NCBI GenBank assembly: GCA_965658965.1
Contig: CBFHVV010000009.1
Span: forward strand, 1-60,986
Origin: Croceimicrobium sp965658965
Lineage (GTDB): Bacteria; Bacteroidota; Bacteroidia; Flavobacteriales; Schleiferiaceae
Length of the DNA: 60,986 nucleotides
Reading direction: 5' to 3'
This document shows positions 18,602 through 28,088 of the stretch, one piece after another. Numbering within the stretch: position 1 is the first letter of the stretch; the number at the start of each line of letters is the position of its first letter. Position numbers and translations under genes: made by a program. Below the pieces are notes generated by a model. That model made no database searches. It saw only the letters and a program-made list of their open reading frames with translations, and was not told the DNA's origin.

Positions 18602-19357
18602 TCATCTATCAAGCCAAGCCTTAAAAGAGGCGGTTTTATCTCTGCTTACAAAGATGTCTTTAGCCTTGCAGTTGCGTAAAATTACCCGTAATCTGCTACC
18701 GCTAAAAGGCTGCAGCTCTTCAATACTATCGAGTCCAATTAGGTAGCCACGATTAATACGGTAAAAACGATTAGGATCTAAGTAATCTTCAATTAAATCC
18801 AGGCTTTGGTCGATAATGAATTGGTTCCCTTCTTTATTCTGTAGGAAGGAGCTGCCACCGCTACTTACAAAAAAATCGACCTCATTAATCTTTACCATCA
18901 CTAGCTTTTCGCCTTGCTTTAAAACAAAGCGTTCTTTTAGTTTTTTAGCTTTCGGCTCAAGTAGTTCGCGGAGTAATTCACCATCTAGTGTAAAGGGACT
19001 TTTGCGCAATTTTAAAAACTTGGCAACAGCCTTAAAAAGCTCTTCTGGATCGATGGGCTTTAAAAGGTAGTCGATGCTATTTACTTTAAAAGCTTCTAAA
19101 GCATATTGATCAAAGGCGGTACAAAAAATTATGGGAATATCGACTTCGTGGTTTTTGAAAATATTGAAACTGGGCCCGTCACTGAGGTGGATATCTAAAA
19201 AAATTAGATCTGGGGCTGGATTAGAATTCAACCATTGGATGCTAGCCTCAACACTCTCTAAAGGCCCAAGAATGTCGGCATCTGGCAAAGCGTTTTTTAA
19301 AAGTCGCTCAAGCTGCTTGGCGGCAGGCCTCTCATCTTCTATCAGTAGTACCTTCAT
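18602..19357 (-). CDS. LytTR-family response regulator
   Basis: A two-component transcription regulator. The receiver has the acidic pair in LLIEDERPA, the phosphoacceptor Asp55 (LIFLDIHLSDG), CTAFDQYALEAF and Lys in YLLKPID. The C-terminal LytTR DNA-binding domain (about 145-251) shows KINEVDFFVSSGGSSF, FYRINRGYLIGLDSIEEL and LRVILRNCKAKDIFVSRDKTASFKAWL. It is one base downstream of the LytS-like kinase gene, its certain partner, and both follow a TPR protein and a TonB receptor. LytTR regulators bind direct repeats; I did not find a clear one in the nearby intergenic regions. Confidence 0.93.
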   Translation of the reverse strand: MKVLLIEDERPAAKQLERLLKNALPDADILGPLESVEASIQWLNSNPAPDLIFLDIHLSDGPSFNIFKNHEVDIPIIFCTAFDQYALEAFKVNSIDYLLKPIDPEELFKAVAKFLKLRKSPFTLDGELLRELLEPKAKKLKERFVLKQGEKLVMVKINEVDFFVSSGGSSFLQNKEGNQFIIDQSLDLIEDYLDPNRFYRINRGYLIGLDSIEELQPFSGSRLRVILRNCKAKDIFVSRDKTASFKAWLDR

Positions 19358-19358
19358 T

Positions 19359-20408
19359 TCAGTCTAAAATTAGGGGTAATTTCACAGTAAAAGATTCACT
19401 GCTTTCTGCAACTTCAATCTCTTTTTGCCGTAGTAATTTATAGCGTTCTTTAATATTACTCAATCCTATGCCAGAGCTTTCGGCTGGGCTTATGCGCTTT
19501 TGCAGATTGTTAAGCACCATAAGGGAATCGTCTTCTTGAAAGATGCGAATCTCTAAGGGCGAACTTTCTTTCATTTGATTATGCTTTATTGCGTTTTCTA
19601 GCAATAGCTGCAAGGTCATTGGGGGAATTAGGGCGGTGGGATTTAATGAAGCCGAATCAATTTTTAAACGCATACTATCTGGACTAAAACGACCTTCTTG
19701 CAAGGCCCAATAATCTTTTGCAAATTTCAGTTCTTGCTCAATCGAAACTAGGTCTTCATTTTGCACTTCCAACACATAGCGGTAAAACTTGCTCAGTTTC
19801 TGAATATAATCCGCTGCTTGGTCGGCATCTTCATAAACCATATTAGTGAGTGCATTAAAAGAGTTGAAGAGGAAGTGAGGATTTAACTGATCCTTTAATA
19901 GTCGCACTTCTCCGCGAAAGCGTTCTGTTTCTAATTTCTGAGCTTTTACAGCCTCTTCCTTTAGGCGCGTAAGAAAGCCTTTGGAAACAAAAAAGGCCGT
20001 TATTCCGTAGCCCACATAAAGGGGATATTGCGCATAAATTGCCATGGTTTTCCAAGGGAAGTTTTGATAGTCGATTTTACCAAAAAGAGTATAAAAAAGT
20101 ACATTCATTAGGTAAGAAGCCGAAAATGCCAGAATGCTAACGCCAATAATTTCTAAGAAAAAACGCTTAGTGGCATTTTCTAGCCAGGGCGCGATTCGGT
20201 CGAGATACTTTTCGTTGATTCCTACCGCGATGCTAATTCCGGCCGACATCATAAAGCCGTATAAGATGTCATCCCAAATTCGGCCCCAGCCTGCAAGCGA
20301 TAGGTAGCTTTCTGCGCTATAAAAGATGGGGATACCAAAGGCGATAATAGCATTAATACCTATCCACTTTAAAATATTTTGGTAATCGAGAACTGGAGCT
20401 TTACGCAT
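19359..20408 (-). CDS. LytS/YehU-type sensor histidine kinase
   Basis: A membrane kinase of the His_kinase (PF06580) class. Four hydrophobic segments in residues 15-140 form a sensor with little extracellular material, followed by a coiled coil (about 145-170) and the phosphorylation box LKDQLNPHFLFNSFNALTN with His178. The ATPase domain shows PPMTLQLLLENAIKHN and a glycine motif in SSGIGLSNIKERY. The next gene, one base away, is the LytTR regulator. The upstream neighbours are a TPR protein (8-bp gap) and a TonB receptor, suggesting that the system senses or controls something tied to that receptor. Confidence 0.93.
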   Translation of the reverse strand: MRKAPVLDYQNILKWIGINAIIAFGIPIFYSAESYLSLAGWGRIWDDILYGFMMSAGISIAVGINEKYLDRIAPWLENATKRFFLEIIGVSILAFSASYLMNVLFYTLFGKIDYQNFPWKTMAIYAQYPLYVGYGITAFFVSKGFLTRLKEEAVKAQKLETERFRGEVRLLKDQLNPHFLFNSFNALTNMVYEDADQAADYIQKLSKFYRYVLEVQNEDLVSIEQELKFAKDYWALQEGRFSPDSMRLKIDSASLNPTALIPPMTLQLLLENAIKHNQMKESSPLEIRIFQEDDSLMVLNNLQKRISPAESSGIGLSNIKERYKLLRQKEIEVAESSESFTVKLPLILD

Positions 20409-20416
20409 GCTGCAAA

Positions 20417-21070
20417 TTACTTATTTCTACCGCAATTTTTACTCATCGCTTCGGCTTGGCCTTGTCCCCAGCTTGGCATTAGAGGATTACTGTTTTTATT
20501 GTCCTTAAAAAGGCTTAAGCTTTTCACCATTAAGGCGCAGGGCTCGCTTGTATCTGAACCAAAAAACTGGGCGGTTCCGTATTTCCAGCGACCAAGCATT
20601 AAATTAGCACGCGGGTTATTGGGATCCATAGCTAAAGCTTTTTCAAAGTAACCACTCACTTTACTAGACATGGTCATGCCTCTCAGAGCAGGGCTAACAC
20701 TTACTTTAGCCATATATACATAACCAATTAAAACGGTAATTTCCACTTCTGATCCAGCGAGGTCGCTGGCTTTTTCGGCATATACCAAAGCTTGGTCTAG
20801 GTATTCATCGCGCTTGTCATCTTCTAAACCACGCACGAAACTCATATATACATAAGTTAAACCGGCGTAGTAGTTGGGCAGCCATTCTTGCGTTTCTGCA
20901 GTAGCAATTCTATCGAAGCGATTGGCGATGTTTTGATAGTCGCTGAGGGTTTTAACACTGTCGTACAGAGCAATGCTTTCTGCCATGTAGTTCTGATAGT
21001 CGTTTTGGGCGCTTATGCTAAGATGAGTACTTAAGAATAATCCTAGGAAAATAATGATTGCTTTTTTCAT
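20417..21070 (-). CDS. exported TPR-like protein
   Basis: The 217-residue product has a signal peptide (MKKAIIIFLGLFLSTHLSISAQ) and helical repeats resembling tetratricopeptides (WLPNYYAGLTYVYMSF, LDQALVYAEKASDLA, YFEKALAMDPNNPRANLMLGRWKYG). It probably works in the periplasm as a protein-binding scaffold. The C-terminus (PLMPSWGQGQAEAMSKNC) looks conserved and may carry the functional site, but I cannot name the family. It lies between the TonB receptor gene (30-bp gap) and the LytS-like kinase gene (8-bp gap), so all four proteins probably belong to one functional unit. Confidence 0.6.
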   Translation of the reverse strand: MKKAIIIFLGLFLSTHLSISAQNDYQNYMAESIALYDSVKTLSDYQNIANRFDRIATAETQEWLPNYYAGLTYVYMSFVRGLEDDKRDEYLDQALVYAEKASDLAGSEVEITVLIGYVYMAKVSVSPALRGMTMSSKVSGYFEKALAMDPNNPRANLMLGRWKYGTAQFFGSDTSEPCALMVKSLSLFKDNKNSNPLMPSWGQGQAEAMSKNCGRNK

Positions 21071-21100
21071 GATAAATTGAATTGATTGATTATTAATATT

Positions 21101-23212
21101 TTATAGATTATTTAATTGATTGGCTTTTTTGTTTTTACTAAGGGTGTAAAAGATTCCGATAAAGATGAATCTCTTGGCCGACTGAGGTATAGCCATCTCA
21201 TTATAAGTTCCTTGAGAGTTTTGCTGGGAGCTGTATTGGTAGCCGAATATGTTTTCTCGCCCCAAAGCATTGGTTACTTCTAAATGGATAATTAAATTAG
21301 GTTTAGGCAAATAGCTCCAGGAGAAATTTAGACTGCTAAAGGCTTTAGTTTTAGATTCCATTTCACCGGCAAGATTCGGATTCTCATAGCTGTAGCCATC
21401 GTTGATATTGAAACTAGCGCCTAGCTGAGAATTAAGACGACTGAGCCAATACTTACCTACCAGCGAAGCATTATGCTTGGGGGCGAAACTAGGTTGCACT
21501 TGTGATGCGAAGCTCTTCCAATGGCGCTTTGTGTGGATGTATGAATAGGTAAACCAATAGTCTAAGTTCTTAATACTGTTGCGGTCTCTAATAAAAAGGT
21601 CAAATCCTTGAGCAAATCCTTGACCATTACTCGTGTAAGTAACTTGTCTGCGTAAAAGCTGGTCGTACTTTTTGTAATAAGCTTCTACTCTTAAAGTAAT
21701 ACCCTTCATGGCATATTGATAGTTTACAACCCAGTGACGCGCGGAAGAAGCGCTCAGATTTTCTTCTTGAATCAGAATACTGGGGTTTTGATTCTGAACG
21801 TAATCACCATAGGCAAGAGCAAGCGTTGATTTTTCGGAAAGGCGGTAGGCGATGGAAGCGCGCGGCATTAAATAATTCGATTCTTGGCTATAGCTGTTCC
21901 TTAAGCCAAGTTGTATTAGAAAATCGCTGCTTAGGTGGTAATTAGCTTCTGCGAAAGCGGCATAAAGACTTTGGTTGAAGCTACGACTTGAACCATTGTA
22001 TTTTTGGCTCAAATTTTCGAGGATACTTTCAAAGCCTGTTTTTAGCTTTAATCGGGCGCTAGCAAAATATTGGTAATTCACTTTAAAGTGCGCTAATTGA
22101 TTCTGGGCCAATATATCGCTGCTATCTTGTTGAATCTCATCAACATTGTTGGTATAGCTCAGTCCGGCGTTTATCAGGTGCTTTTTATTCCAGCCATGTT
22201 TTAGACTTAGATTGGCATAGTGGAAGTCGTTTGTAAGTGCGGTTGAAGCTAATTCCTCACTATCAATCTGCGGACGCTTCACTGCCAAACGCGAGTTTTG
22301 GTAAGAGTAGAAGCCTTTAAGGAAAGTGTTTTTACCGATCTTATTACGATAAAGGGCTTCGGTATTTAATCCTTGTGGCGCGGTATTAAACTGCACATTT
22401 TGGGGAACTAAATTCATATAAGGGCTAAGGTTAGTGTAGGATAAATTGGTACTCAATGCTTGCTTTTCCCAAACTTGTGTGTGAGCTGCGGAAGCCCCAA
22501 CGCTACTTAAGCTGAAGTCGCTTTGATTGCGGATGGGCATATCTAAACTGTAAAGGGAAAGAACCGAAGAAAGAGCTTGACCATATTCGGCAGAATAGGC
22601 TCCGGTGCTGAAAAAATTGCCTTTAAATAAATTAGGATTGAATCTACCGCGAGTGGGAATACCGCCTAAGCTTGAACCGTAGGCGCTACCTAAACGCAAG
22701 CCATCAATAAATAAAGCAGTTTCATCAGCAGAACCACCACGCACAAAAAGTCGACCATCATTAGCATTGTTAGCAGTACCTGGCAAGGTGTTTAAAGCAC
22801 CTATAATATCACCTAAAGCGCCTGAGGTAGTAACGATATCCAGCGGTTTTAGAACGATAGCTTGGCGCGAGTCGCTTACCTCTATGCTACCTGCTGTTAT
22901 AGTAACCGCTTTGAGTTTATTAAAACTTTCCTTGAGAATTATGCGCTGCTTTATCTTGAAATCTAGTGTAGCTAAATCAAAAGTCTTAGTGTCGAAACCC
23001 AATAAACTAATTTCAATTGTTCCTACTTTTGGTAGATTCGTCAGGCTAAAACTACCGTCCTTATTAGTGGTGGTGCCGGTATAACTTTTAAGCAGATACA
23101 CATTTACACCTGCTAGTGGTTTTTGCTGCGCATCGAGCACAATTCCGCTAAAGGTGTTTTGAGCGACTAGGCCTTGTGCGAAGAAGATAAAAAGAAGAAG
23201 TAGGCGATTCAT
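21101..23212 (-). CDS. TonB-dependent receptor with carboxypeptidase-regulatory-like domain
   Basis: An outer-membrane active-transport receptor. Order: signal peptide (1-17), CarboxypepD_reg-like domain (about 18-95; TFSGIVLDAQQKPLAGVNVYL), plug domain (about 115-220; RQAIVLKPLDIVTTSGALGDIIGALNTLPG, RGGSADETALFIDG) and a beta-barrel ending near IFIGIFYTLS. At 703 residues it is shorter than SusC-type receptors and no SusD partner is present, so polysaccharide import is unlikely. The substrate is unknown. It heads a leftward run with a TPR protein and a LytS/LytTR pair. A -7 element lies 43 bp upstream. Confidence 0.88.
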   Translation of the reverse strand: MNRLLLLFIFFAQGLVAQNTFSGIVLDAQQKPLAGVNVYLLKSYTGTTTNKDGSFSLTNLPKVGTIEISLLGFDTKTFDLATLDFKIKQRIILKESFNKLKAVTITAGSIEVSDSRQAIVLKPLDIVTTSGALGDIIGALNTLPGTANNANDGRLFVRGGSADETALFIDGLRLGSAYGSSLGGIPTRGRFNPNLFKGNFFSTGAYSAEYGQALSSVLSLYSLDMPIRNQSDFSLSSVGASAAHTQVWEKQALSTNLSYTNLSPYMNLVPQNVQFNTAPQGLNTEALYRNKIGKNTFLKGFYSYQNSRLAVKRPQIDSEELASTALTNDFHYANLSLKHGWNKKHLINAGLSYTNNVDEIQQDSSDILAQNQLAHFKVNYQYFASARLKLKTGFESILENLSQKYNGSSRSFNQSLYAAFAEANYHLSSDFLIQLGLRNSYSQESNYLMPRASIAYRLSEKSTLALAYGDYVQNQNPSILIQEENLSASSARHWVVNYQYAMKGITLRVEAYYKKYDQLLRRQVTYTSNGQGFAQGFDLFIRDRNSIKNLDYWFTYSYIHTKRHWKSFASQVQPSFAPKHNASLVGKYWLSRLNSQLGASFNINDGYSYENPNLAGEMESKTKAFSSLNFSWSYLPKPNLIIHLEVTNALGRENIFGYQYSSQQNSQGTYNEMAIPQSAKRFIFIGIFYTLSKNKKANQLNNL

Positions 23213-23255
23213 GTTTCTTGATTTGCTGGCTAAACTAGCAGCAACACCTTGTATC

Positions 23256-23263
23256 CAAAACTA
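23256..23263 (-). promoter_or_regulatory. -7 promoter element TAGTTTTG for the TonB receptor operon
   Basis: Read leftward, TAGTTTTG exactly matches TAnnTTTG, 43 bp before the receptor ATG. A TTTC lies roughly where a -33 box would be, a weak match. Confidence 0.4.
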
Positions 23264-23299
23264 GAATCTATGAACGGTGGAAATTTCGGAATGAATCGT

Positions 23300-23331
23300 A
23301 AAAAAGAAACCCCGACGGGATGCCGGGGTTT
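23300..23331 (-). terminator. rho-independent terminator of the S9 peptidase gene
   Basis: AAACCCCG and CGGGGTTT form an 8-bp stem around a nine-base loop. On the minus strand it is followed by CTTTTTT. It lies 46 bp past the stop of the S9 peptidase. Confidence 0.8.
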
Positions 23332-23376
23332 TCGAAATCTAATATTTAAGTCCTAAAACTAGGTTTGGAGCTTTTT

Positions 23377-25404
23377 TTAGGGGCGTAAATAAGTATCTAG
23401 CCAATTAAAAAATTGATCGTGCCAAACCAAGCCATTTTGTGGACTTAAAATCCAATGTCCTTCGTTAGGGAAGTATAAAAAGCGAGCAGGAACACCTCTT
23501 AGCTTAGCTGCCTGAAAAGCTTCCATACCTTGGTTGATGGGCACTCGGAAATCCTTTCCACCATGAATTACGAGCATCGGTGTATCCCAATTTTGGACGT
23601 AATCTTTTGGGTCAAACTTATTGTAGGTTTCGGCATTTTCTTCCTCCCAAAAGGGGCCACCTAAATCGTAGTTGGCAAAAAACATTTCTTCGGTGCTTAA
23701 GTACCAGCTTTCTAAATCAAAGAGTCCGCAATGTGAGATAAAGCTCTTAAAACGCCCCTCGTGAATACCAGCCAACATATAAACTGAATAACCACCATAA
23801 CTAGCACCAATACAGCCTAAATTACTCTCATCTGAATAAGGCTCGGCACTAACGGCATCAATGGCGCTTAAATAATCTTTCATTGGTTGCCCGCCCCAAT
23901 CTTTAGAAATGGCCTCGTTCCACTCACGGCCAAAGCCCGGCAAGCCTCTGCGGTTTGGAGCTACTACTATATAGCCTTGTGCAGCCATTAGTTGGAAGTT
24001 CCAGCGGAAGCTGTAAAATTGAGAAACTTGACTTTGCGGACCGCCTTGGCAGTAGAGAAGAGTAGGGTATTTTTTACTAGGATCGAAATCGGGAGGGAAA
24101 ATAACCCAAGTGAGCATGTCTTTGCCATCGGTGGTTTTGATCATGCGCTTTTCAATCTTGCCTTTTTTCAGATTGTCGTAAATGTTCTTATTTACGCTGG
24201 TAAGGGCTTTCACCTTTCCGTTCTCTTTTAGGAAAAAAATCTCAGTTGCATTATTCATGTCTTGGCGTTCTACTATATATCCGCCATCGGCAATTTCAAA
24301 GTGGTTATAATTATAATCGCCTTTAGAAATTCTTTCTATTTCAATTTCCCCATTCTCATATTCCAGCTCAAAAAGGTGATTACTTCCGCCAATGGGCACA
24401 CCTGCTATAATTTCGTCATTATCGGCCCAAGCAAAAGACTGAAAGGTAAGATCGTTATAGCGCTCAGTTTCCTTTAAAATGTGAGTCTTCTGACCACTTT
24501 TAATATTCATAATCACCAAGTCATTCACATCACTTTCATAGCCATTTGTTGCCATAGAGAGCCAAGCGATTTTGCTACCATCAGGCGAAAATTGTGGGTT
24601 TTTATCATAGCCCATCATACCTTCGCTAATATTCGTGGTAATCTTCGATTCCAGGTCTACCAGATATATTTCACTATTTGTTTGCTCCGCGAAATCCTTC
24701 CCTTTTAAAGGCTTTAATTCGTAAGCAAGGGTTTTTCCATCTGGGCTTAGCGTATAACTTTCTGATCCTCCAAAGGGAGGGACGGGGCTTTCAAATTGAT
24801 TATCTTGAATTAAAACCTCAAATTGACTTACCGCTTCCTTATCATAATCAGCAAAACAAACTAGGGAAGCTTGATGATCATCCCAGCTATCCCAGTGGCG
24901 GTACATTAAGTCATCGATTACTCTAAATTCGGCTTTTGGCAAATCGGGGTAGAGATCTGCTGAGCTTTTAGAATTTTTAAAGGCCTTGGCGAATATAATA
25001 CGGATTTTGCCATTGCTTAACTTAAGAGCTTTAGCGCCAGAAACGCCACCATCAATATCTGTTAATGCACCATAAGTTTGATCTTTCATTCGGTAGAGGT
25101 ACAATTGTCCTCCGTTGTTAAAGGCAATGTCATTTCCAACAAAGTGAGCACCATATTCACCGCCGGGCATATCAGTTATTTTTTGAGCTTCGCCTCCCTT
25201 GGTAGACATAAGGTATAAATCGCGATTACCAGTATTGTCTTTGGTATTGTAGTAGGTAACACCATAAACAAAGCTTTTACCATCTTCGGAAACCGCATCT
25301 AAGCTAACTCTACCCAGTTCCCAAAGTTTTTGTGGAGTCATTACCTCTTTCTGGGCACTTAAGCTAAAGCTGAAAACACAGAGAATGAGAATATATTTTT
25401 TCAT
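23377..25404 (-). CDS. S9 family peptidase (prolyl oligopeptidase / dipeptidyl-peptidase-like)
   Basis: A secreted serine peptidase. The signal peptide ends at FSLSAQ. Residues about 30-400 form a WD40/TolB-like beta-propeller (LSPDGKTLAYE, FSPDGSKIAWLS). The C-terminal alpha/beta-hydrolase carries the nucleophile in CIGASYGGYSV, the acid in VIHGGKDFRVP and the histidine in FPNEGHWIL. The oxyanion-side segment LLYCQGGPQSQ is typical of acylaminoacyl or DPP5-like members. Length 675 is usual for Bacteroidota S9 enzymes. It is probably periplasmic and involved in peptide use. It is a single gene with its own terminator and a possible TACCTTCG promoter element at 25425-25432. Confidence 0.92.
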   Translation of the reverse strand: MKKYILILCVFSFSLSAQKEVMTPQKLWELGRVSLDAVSEDGKSFVYGVTYYNTKDNTGNRDLYLMSTKGGEAQKITDMPGGEYGAHFVGNDIAFNNGGQLYLYRMKDQTYGALTDIDGGVSGAKALKLSNGKIRIIFAKAFKNSKSSADLYPDLPKAEFRVIDDLMYRHWDSWDDHQASLVCFADYDKEAVSQFEVLIQDNQFESPVPPFGGSESYTLSPDGKTLAYELKPLKGKDFAEQTNSEIYLVDLESKITTNISEGMMGYDKNPQFSPDGSKIAWLSMATNGYESDVNDLVIMNIKSGQKTHILKETERYNDLTFQSFAWADNDEIIAGVPIGGSNHLFELEYENGEIEIERISKGDYNYNHFEIADGGYIVERQDMNNATEIFFLKENGKVKALTSVNKNIYDNLKKGKIEKRMIKTTDGKDMLTWVIFPPDFDPSKKYPTLLYCQGGPQSQVSQFYSFRWNFQLMAAQGYIVVAPNRRGLPGFGREWNEAISKDWGGQPMKDYLSAIDAVSAEPYSDESNLGCIGASYGGYSVYMLAGIHEGRFKSFISHCGLFDLESWYLSTEEMFFANYDLGGPFWEEENAETYNKFDPKDYVQNWDTPMLVIHGGKDFRVPINQGMEAFQAAKLRGVPARFLYFPNEGHWILSPQNGLVWHDQFFNWLDTYLRP

Positions 25405-25545
25405 GATTTATGAATTATTTCGCCCGAAGGTACCAATTATAAGGCTTTCGCCTGAAGCGCAGCATTGCTTTTTTTTCACTAATAATGCGACTTTATGCAC
25501 TAAAACGATCTTAAGAAAAGGGGCTTCTTAATTTGGATTTTGGCC

Positions 25546-25576
25546 AAAAAAAAGACCGTCGGTTAGGACGGTCTTT
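25546..25576 (-). terminator. rho-independent terminator of the OmpA-family gene
   Basis: AAAGACCGTC and GACGGTCTTT form a perfect 10-bp stem with a six-base loop, followed on the minus strand by further T residues. It lies 22 bp past the OmpA-family stop. Confidence 0.9.
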
Positions 25577-25597
25577 AAGAGTTTTGAATTGGAAATC

Positions 25598-26431
25598 TTA
25601 TTTCGACTTTTCCATTCCTTCTTCGATAAGTGTATAAAACTCATCTAATTTAGGCAGAATAACAATGCGGGTACGACGGTTTTTAGCGCGGCCTTCAGCA
25701 CTCTCGTTAGAGGCCATAGGAGCATACTCGCCTTTTCCAGCAACCGTAATTCTCGCAGGATTAATAGAGAAATCACCTTCTAAAATTCTTACTACCGAAG
25801 CAGCACGTTGGGTACTTAATTCCCAGTTATCCTGGAAAGGTGCACCTTGGCGCGCAGTTTTATTGTCTGTGTGGCCTTCTACCATAAAGTCTAAAGAAGA
25901 TTGAGACTTTAGAACTTGTGCTACTTTGCCTAAAACAGTTTTAGCCTCGGCGCTTACTTTAGAGCTACCACTTTCAAATAAAAGTTTGTCGGAAATAGAA
26001 ACATACACTACTCCCTTCTCCACGTTAATGCTTATATCTTTATCATTAACACCAACAGTGGCGCCTTTAAGACTAGTTACTAGGGCAAAAGTTACAGAAT
26101 CCCGCTTATTGATGGCGGCCTGTAAACTACTAATAGTCATATCCTTTTCACGGATTTGCTCTAATGAGTTTTCTAAATTTTCTGCTTCTTTTTTTGTTAA
26201 GGTAGACATGTTGCCTACATTTTTTAGAAGCTGATAATTTGTCTTTTTTAGATAAGCAATTTCGCTTTGTGCGTTTTTGCGGTTATCCAAACAAGCGGCC
26301 AGTTCCATGCGGGTTTTACTTAACTCCCCATCAACTTCTTGATATTGACCTTGTAATTCGGTATACTTTTTCTTGCTTACACAAGAGCCTAATAATACAA
26401 TTGCTCCTAAAATTGCTACTGTTTTCTTCAT
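25598..26431 (-). CDS. OmpA-family peptidoglycan-binding lipoprotein
   Basis: A lipoprotein with lipobox LLGSC (Cys16), a long coiled-coil stretch (about 20-110; YTELQGQYQEVDGELSKTRM, ENLENSLEQIREKDMTISSL) and a C-terminal OmpA domain (about 135-265; VEGHTDNKT, NWELSTQRAASVVRIL, RITVAGKGEYAPM, NRRTRIVI). The conserved Asp and Arg that bind diaminopimelate are present. It should link the outer membrane to the cell wall. It is monocistronic, with its own terminator and a possible TAATTTCG promoter element 17 bp upstream. Confidence 0.92.
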   Translation of the reverse strand: MKKTVAILGAIVLLGSCVSKKKYTELQGQYQEVDGELSKTRMELAACLDNRKNAQSEIAYLKKTNYQLLKNVGNMSTLTKKEAENLENSLEQIREKDMTISSLQAAINKRDSVTFALVTSLKGATVGVNDKDISINVEKGVVYVSISDKLLFESGSSKVSAEAKTVLGKVAQVLKSQSSLDFMVEGHTDNKTARQGAPFQDNWELSTQRAASVVRILEGDFSINPARITVAGKGEYAPMASNESAEGRAKNRRTRIVILPKLDEFYTLIEEGMEKSK

Positions 26432-26447
26432 GCTTTTCTTTAAGTTA

Positions 26448-26455
26448 CGAAATTA
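26448..26455 (-). promoter_or_regulatory. possible -7 promoter element TAATTTCG for the OmpA-family gene
   Basis: Read leftward, TAATTTCG lies 17 bp before the ATG, between the RNase E/G stop and the OmpA-family gene. It differs from TAnnTTTG at one position. Confidence 0.3.
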
Positions 26456-26489
26456 AAAATTCCCTTTTTAAATGGGGCTTGGCGAAGCA

Positions 26490-28037
26490 TTATTTAAATT
26501 CGAGCTTTTCATCTTTATCATTAAAAAAGGTGTACTCTAAGAATTTGTAAGAATCTCGTGGAGTGATTTTCAAATTCTTATTATACTTCTTGGCCCATTT
26601 TCTCCTAATACTATTAAAGAGGCCTTTTGTTAGGTAGGCGGCAATAAAAGGATGTAGGTGAAGGTAAATGAGTTTAGATTTTTCTTGCTGTGCTAAGAGG
26701 TCAAGGTGGTTTTCTATCTCATCAACGATAAGAATAGGTGCCTCCACTTTTCCCGAACCATCAGGGTTTTCCTCGCGGGTTTGTATATCCATTTCAGGAC
26801 GTACCCTTTGGCGAGTAATCTCGATTAATCCGAAACGAGAGGGGGGCAGAATTTTATGTTTGGCACGATCAGTTGCCATTTCCTCTTTTAATTTATCGAA
26901 AAGCTTTTTACGGTTTTCATTGCGGTGCATATCAATAAAGTCCACTACAATGATGCCACCCATATCGCGCAGACGCAACTGCCGAGCAATTTCCTCTGCT
27001 GCCGATAGGTTTACTGCTAAAGCATTTGCTTCTTGGTTTTCCTCAGAGTTGGTACGGTTACCACTATTAACGTCTATAACGTGCATGGCTTCCGTATGCT
27101 CAATAATTAAGTAAGCGCCTTTGCCCATACTTACTGATCGACCAAAGCTGCTTTTAATTTGCCTTTCGATACCGTATTGTTCGAAGATTGGTAAGCGCCC
27201 TTGATAGAGCTTTACAATCTTTTCCTTTTCGGGCTCAATGGAGCGCATATACTCTTTGAGCTCATTAAAAAGTTCGGGATTATCTACGGCGATGCTATTA
27301 AATGAATCATTTAAAACATCACGTAGGAGGGCAGAAACTCGGTTAAGCTCGCGCAAAGCACGGCTAGGAGGTTTCATGCGTTGCACATTACGATGCAACT
27401 GCTTCCATTTTCCCACTAAATCTTGCACGTCAGCATCTAAATCAGCGACGCTACAATCTTGTGCTGCGGTTCTAACTATTATGCCAAAACCGGCGGGTTT
27501 AATACTTAAGACTAATCTTTTTAGACGGTCTTTTTCTTCTTTATCTCGTAATTTACTACTAACGCTTACGCGGTTAGAAAAAGGCACAAGAACAACGTAT
27601 CTCCCGGCAAGGGAAATTTCGGATGTTATACGTGGGCCTTTTGTAGATATCGGTTCTTTGGCGATTTGTACCAATATGGTATGTCCTTCGCGGAGAACTG
27701 AATCTATACTGCCGTTCTTATCAATATCGGCCTCAGGCTGAAAGTCGGTCAAAGACCAACGTTGCTTGCCTGTTATCGTGCGTTTGGTAAACTTGTTTAA
27801 TGACTTTATTTGCGGACCTAAGTCGTGGTAGTGAAGGAATGCATCCTTCTCATAACCCACATCAACAAAGGCCGCATTTAAGCCAGGAACAATTTTCTTT
27901 ACCTTGCCTAGATATACATCACCGACGGAAAATTCCACCTGGTTATCATAGTGTAACTCAGATAGTTTACCATCTTTGAGTAGCGATACTGCTACAGAAT
28001 CGGCAGTACGAGAATTAATAACTAATTCTGTACTCAC
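26490..28037 (-). CDS. rng: ribonuclease E/G family protein
   Basis: An endoribonuclease for mRNA decay and rRNA processing. The S1 domain (about 35-130; VGDVYLGKVKKIVPGLNAAFVDVG) is followed by the 5'-sensor and DNase I-like catalytic core, with the metal-binding aspartates in HVIDVNSGN and VVDFIDM. The RNase G-like length (515 residues) and lack of a long C-terminal scaffold fit other Bacteroidota. An insertion after the early S1 strands (LNKFTKRTITGKQRWSLTDF) is usual in this phylum. The start is GTG at 28037; the protein begins as expected for the family from that codon (STELVINSR). It follows a small basic protein, a TPR protein and HU on the same strand. Confidence 0.93.
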   Translation of the reverse strand: MSTELVINSRTADSVAVSLLKDGKLSELHYDNQVEFSVGDVYLGKVKKIVPGLNAAFVDVGYEKDAFLHYHDLGPQIKSLNKFTKRTITGKQRWSLTDFQPEADIDKNGSIDSVLREGHTILVQIAKEPISTKGPRITSEISLAGRYVVLVPFSNRVSVSSKLRDKEEKDRLKRLVLSIKPAGFGIIVRTAAQDCSVADLDADVQDLVGKWKQLHRNVQRMKPPSRALRELNRVSALLRDVLNDSFNSIAVDNPELFNELKEYMRSIEPEKEKIVKLYQGRLPIFEQYGIERQIKSSFGRSVSMGKGAYLIIEHTEAMHVIDVNSGNRTNSEENQEANALAVNLSAAEEIARQLRLRDMGGIIVVDFIDMHRNENRKKLFDKLKEEMATDRAKHKILPPSRFGLIEITRQRVRPEMDIQTREENPDGSGKVEAPILIVDEIENHLDLLAQQEKSKLIYLHLHPFIAAYLTKGLFNSIRRKWAKKYNKNLKITPRDSYKFLEYTFFNDKDEKLEFK

Positions 28038-28088
28038 CTTTAAATATTTTAGCCCTAAAACTATTAGGGTTGATTATGCAGAAACACG

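Noticed and set aside
21101..23212. SusC-type polysaccharide receptor
   Set aside because: At 703 residues it is too short for SusC, no SusD follows, and no glycan-degrading genes are adjacent.
26668..27741. Two long frames (148 and 167 codons) antisense to the RNase E/G gene
   Set aside because: They lie fully inside a clearly conserved gene, have low-complexity Ser/Arg-rich translations and no recognisable domain, as expected for shadow frames.
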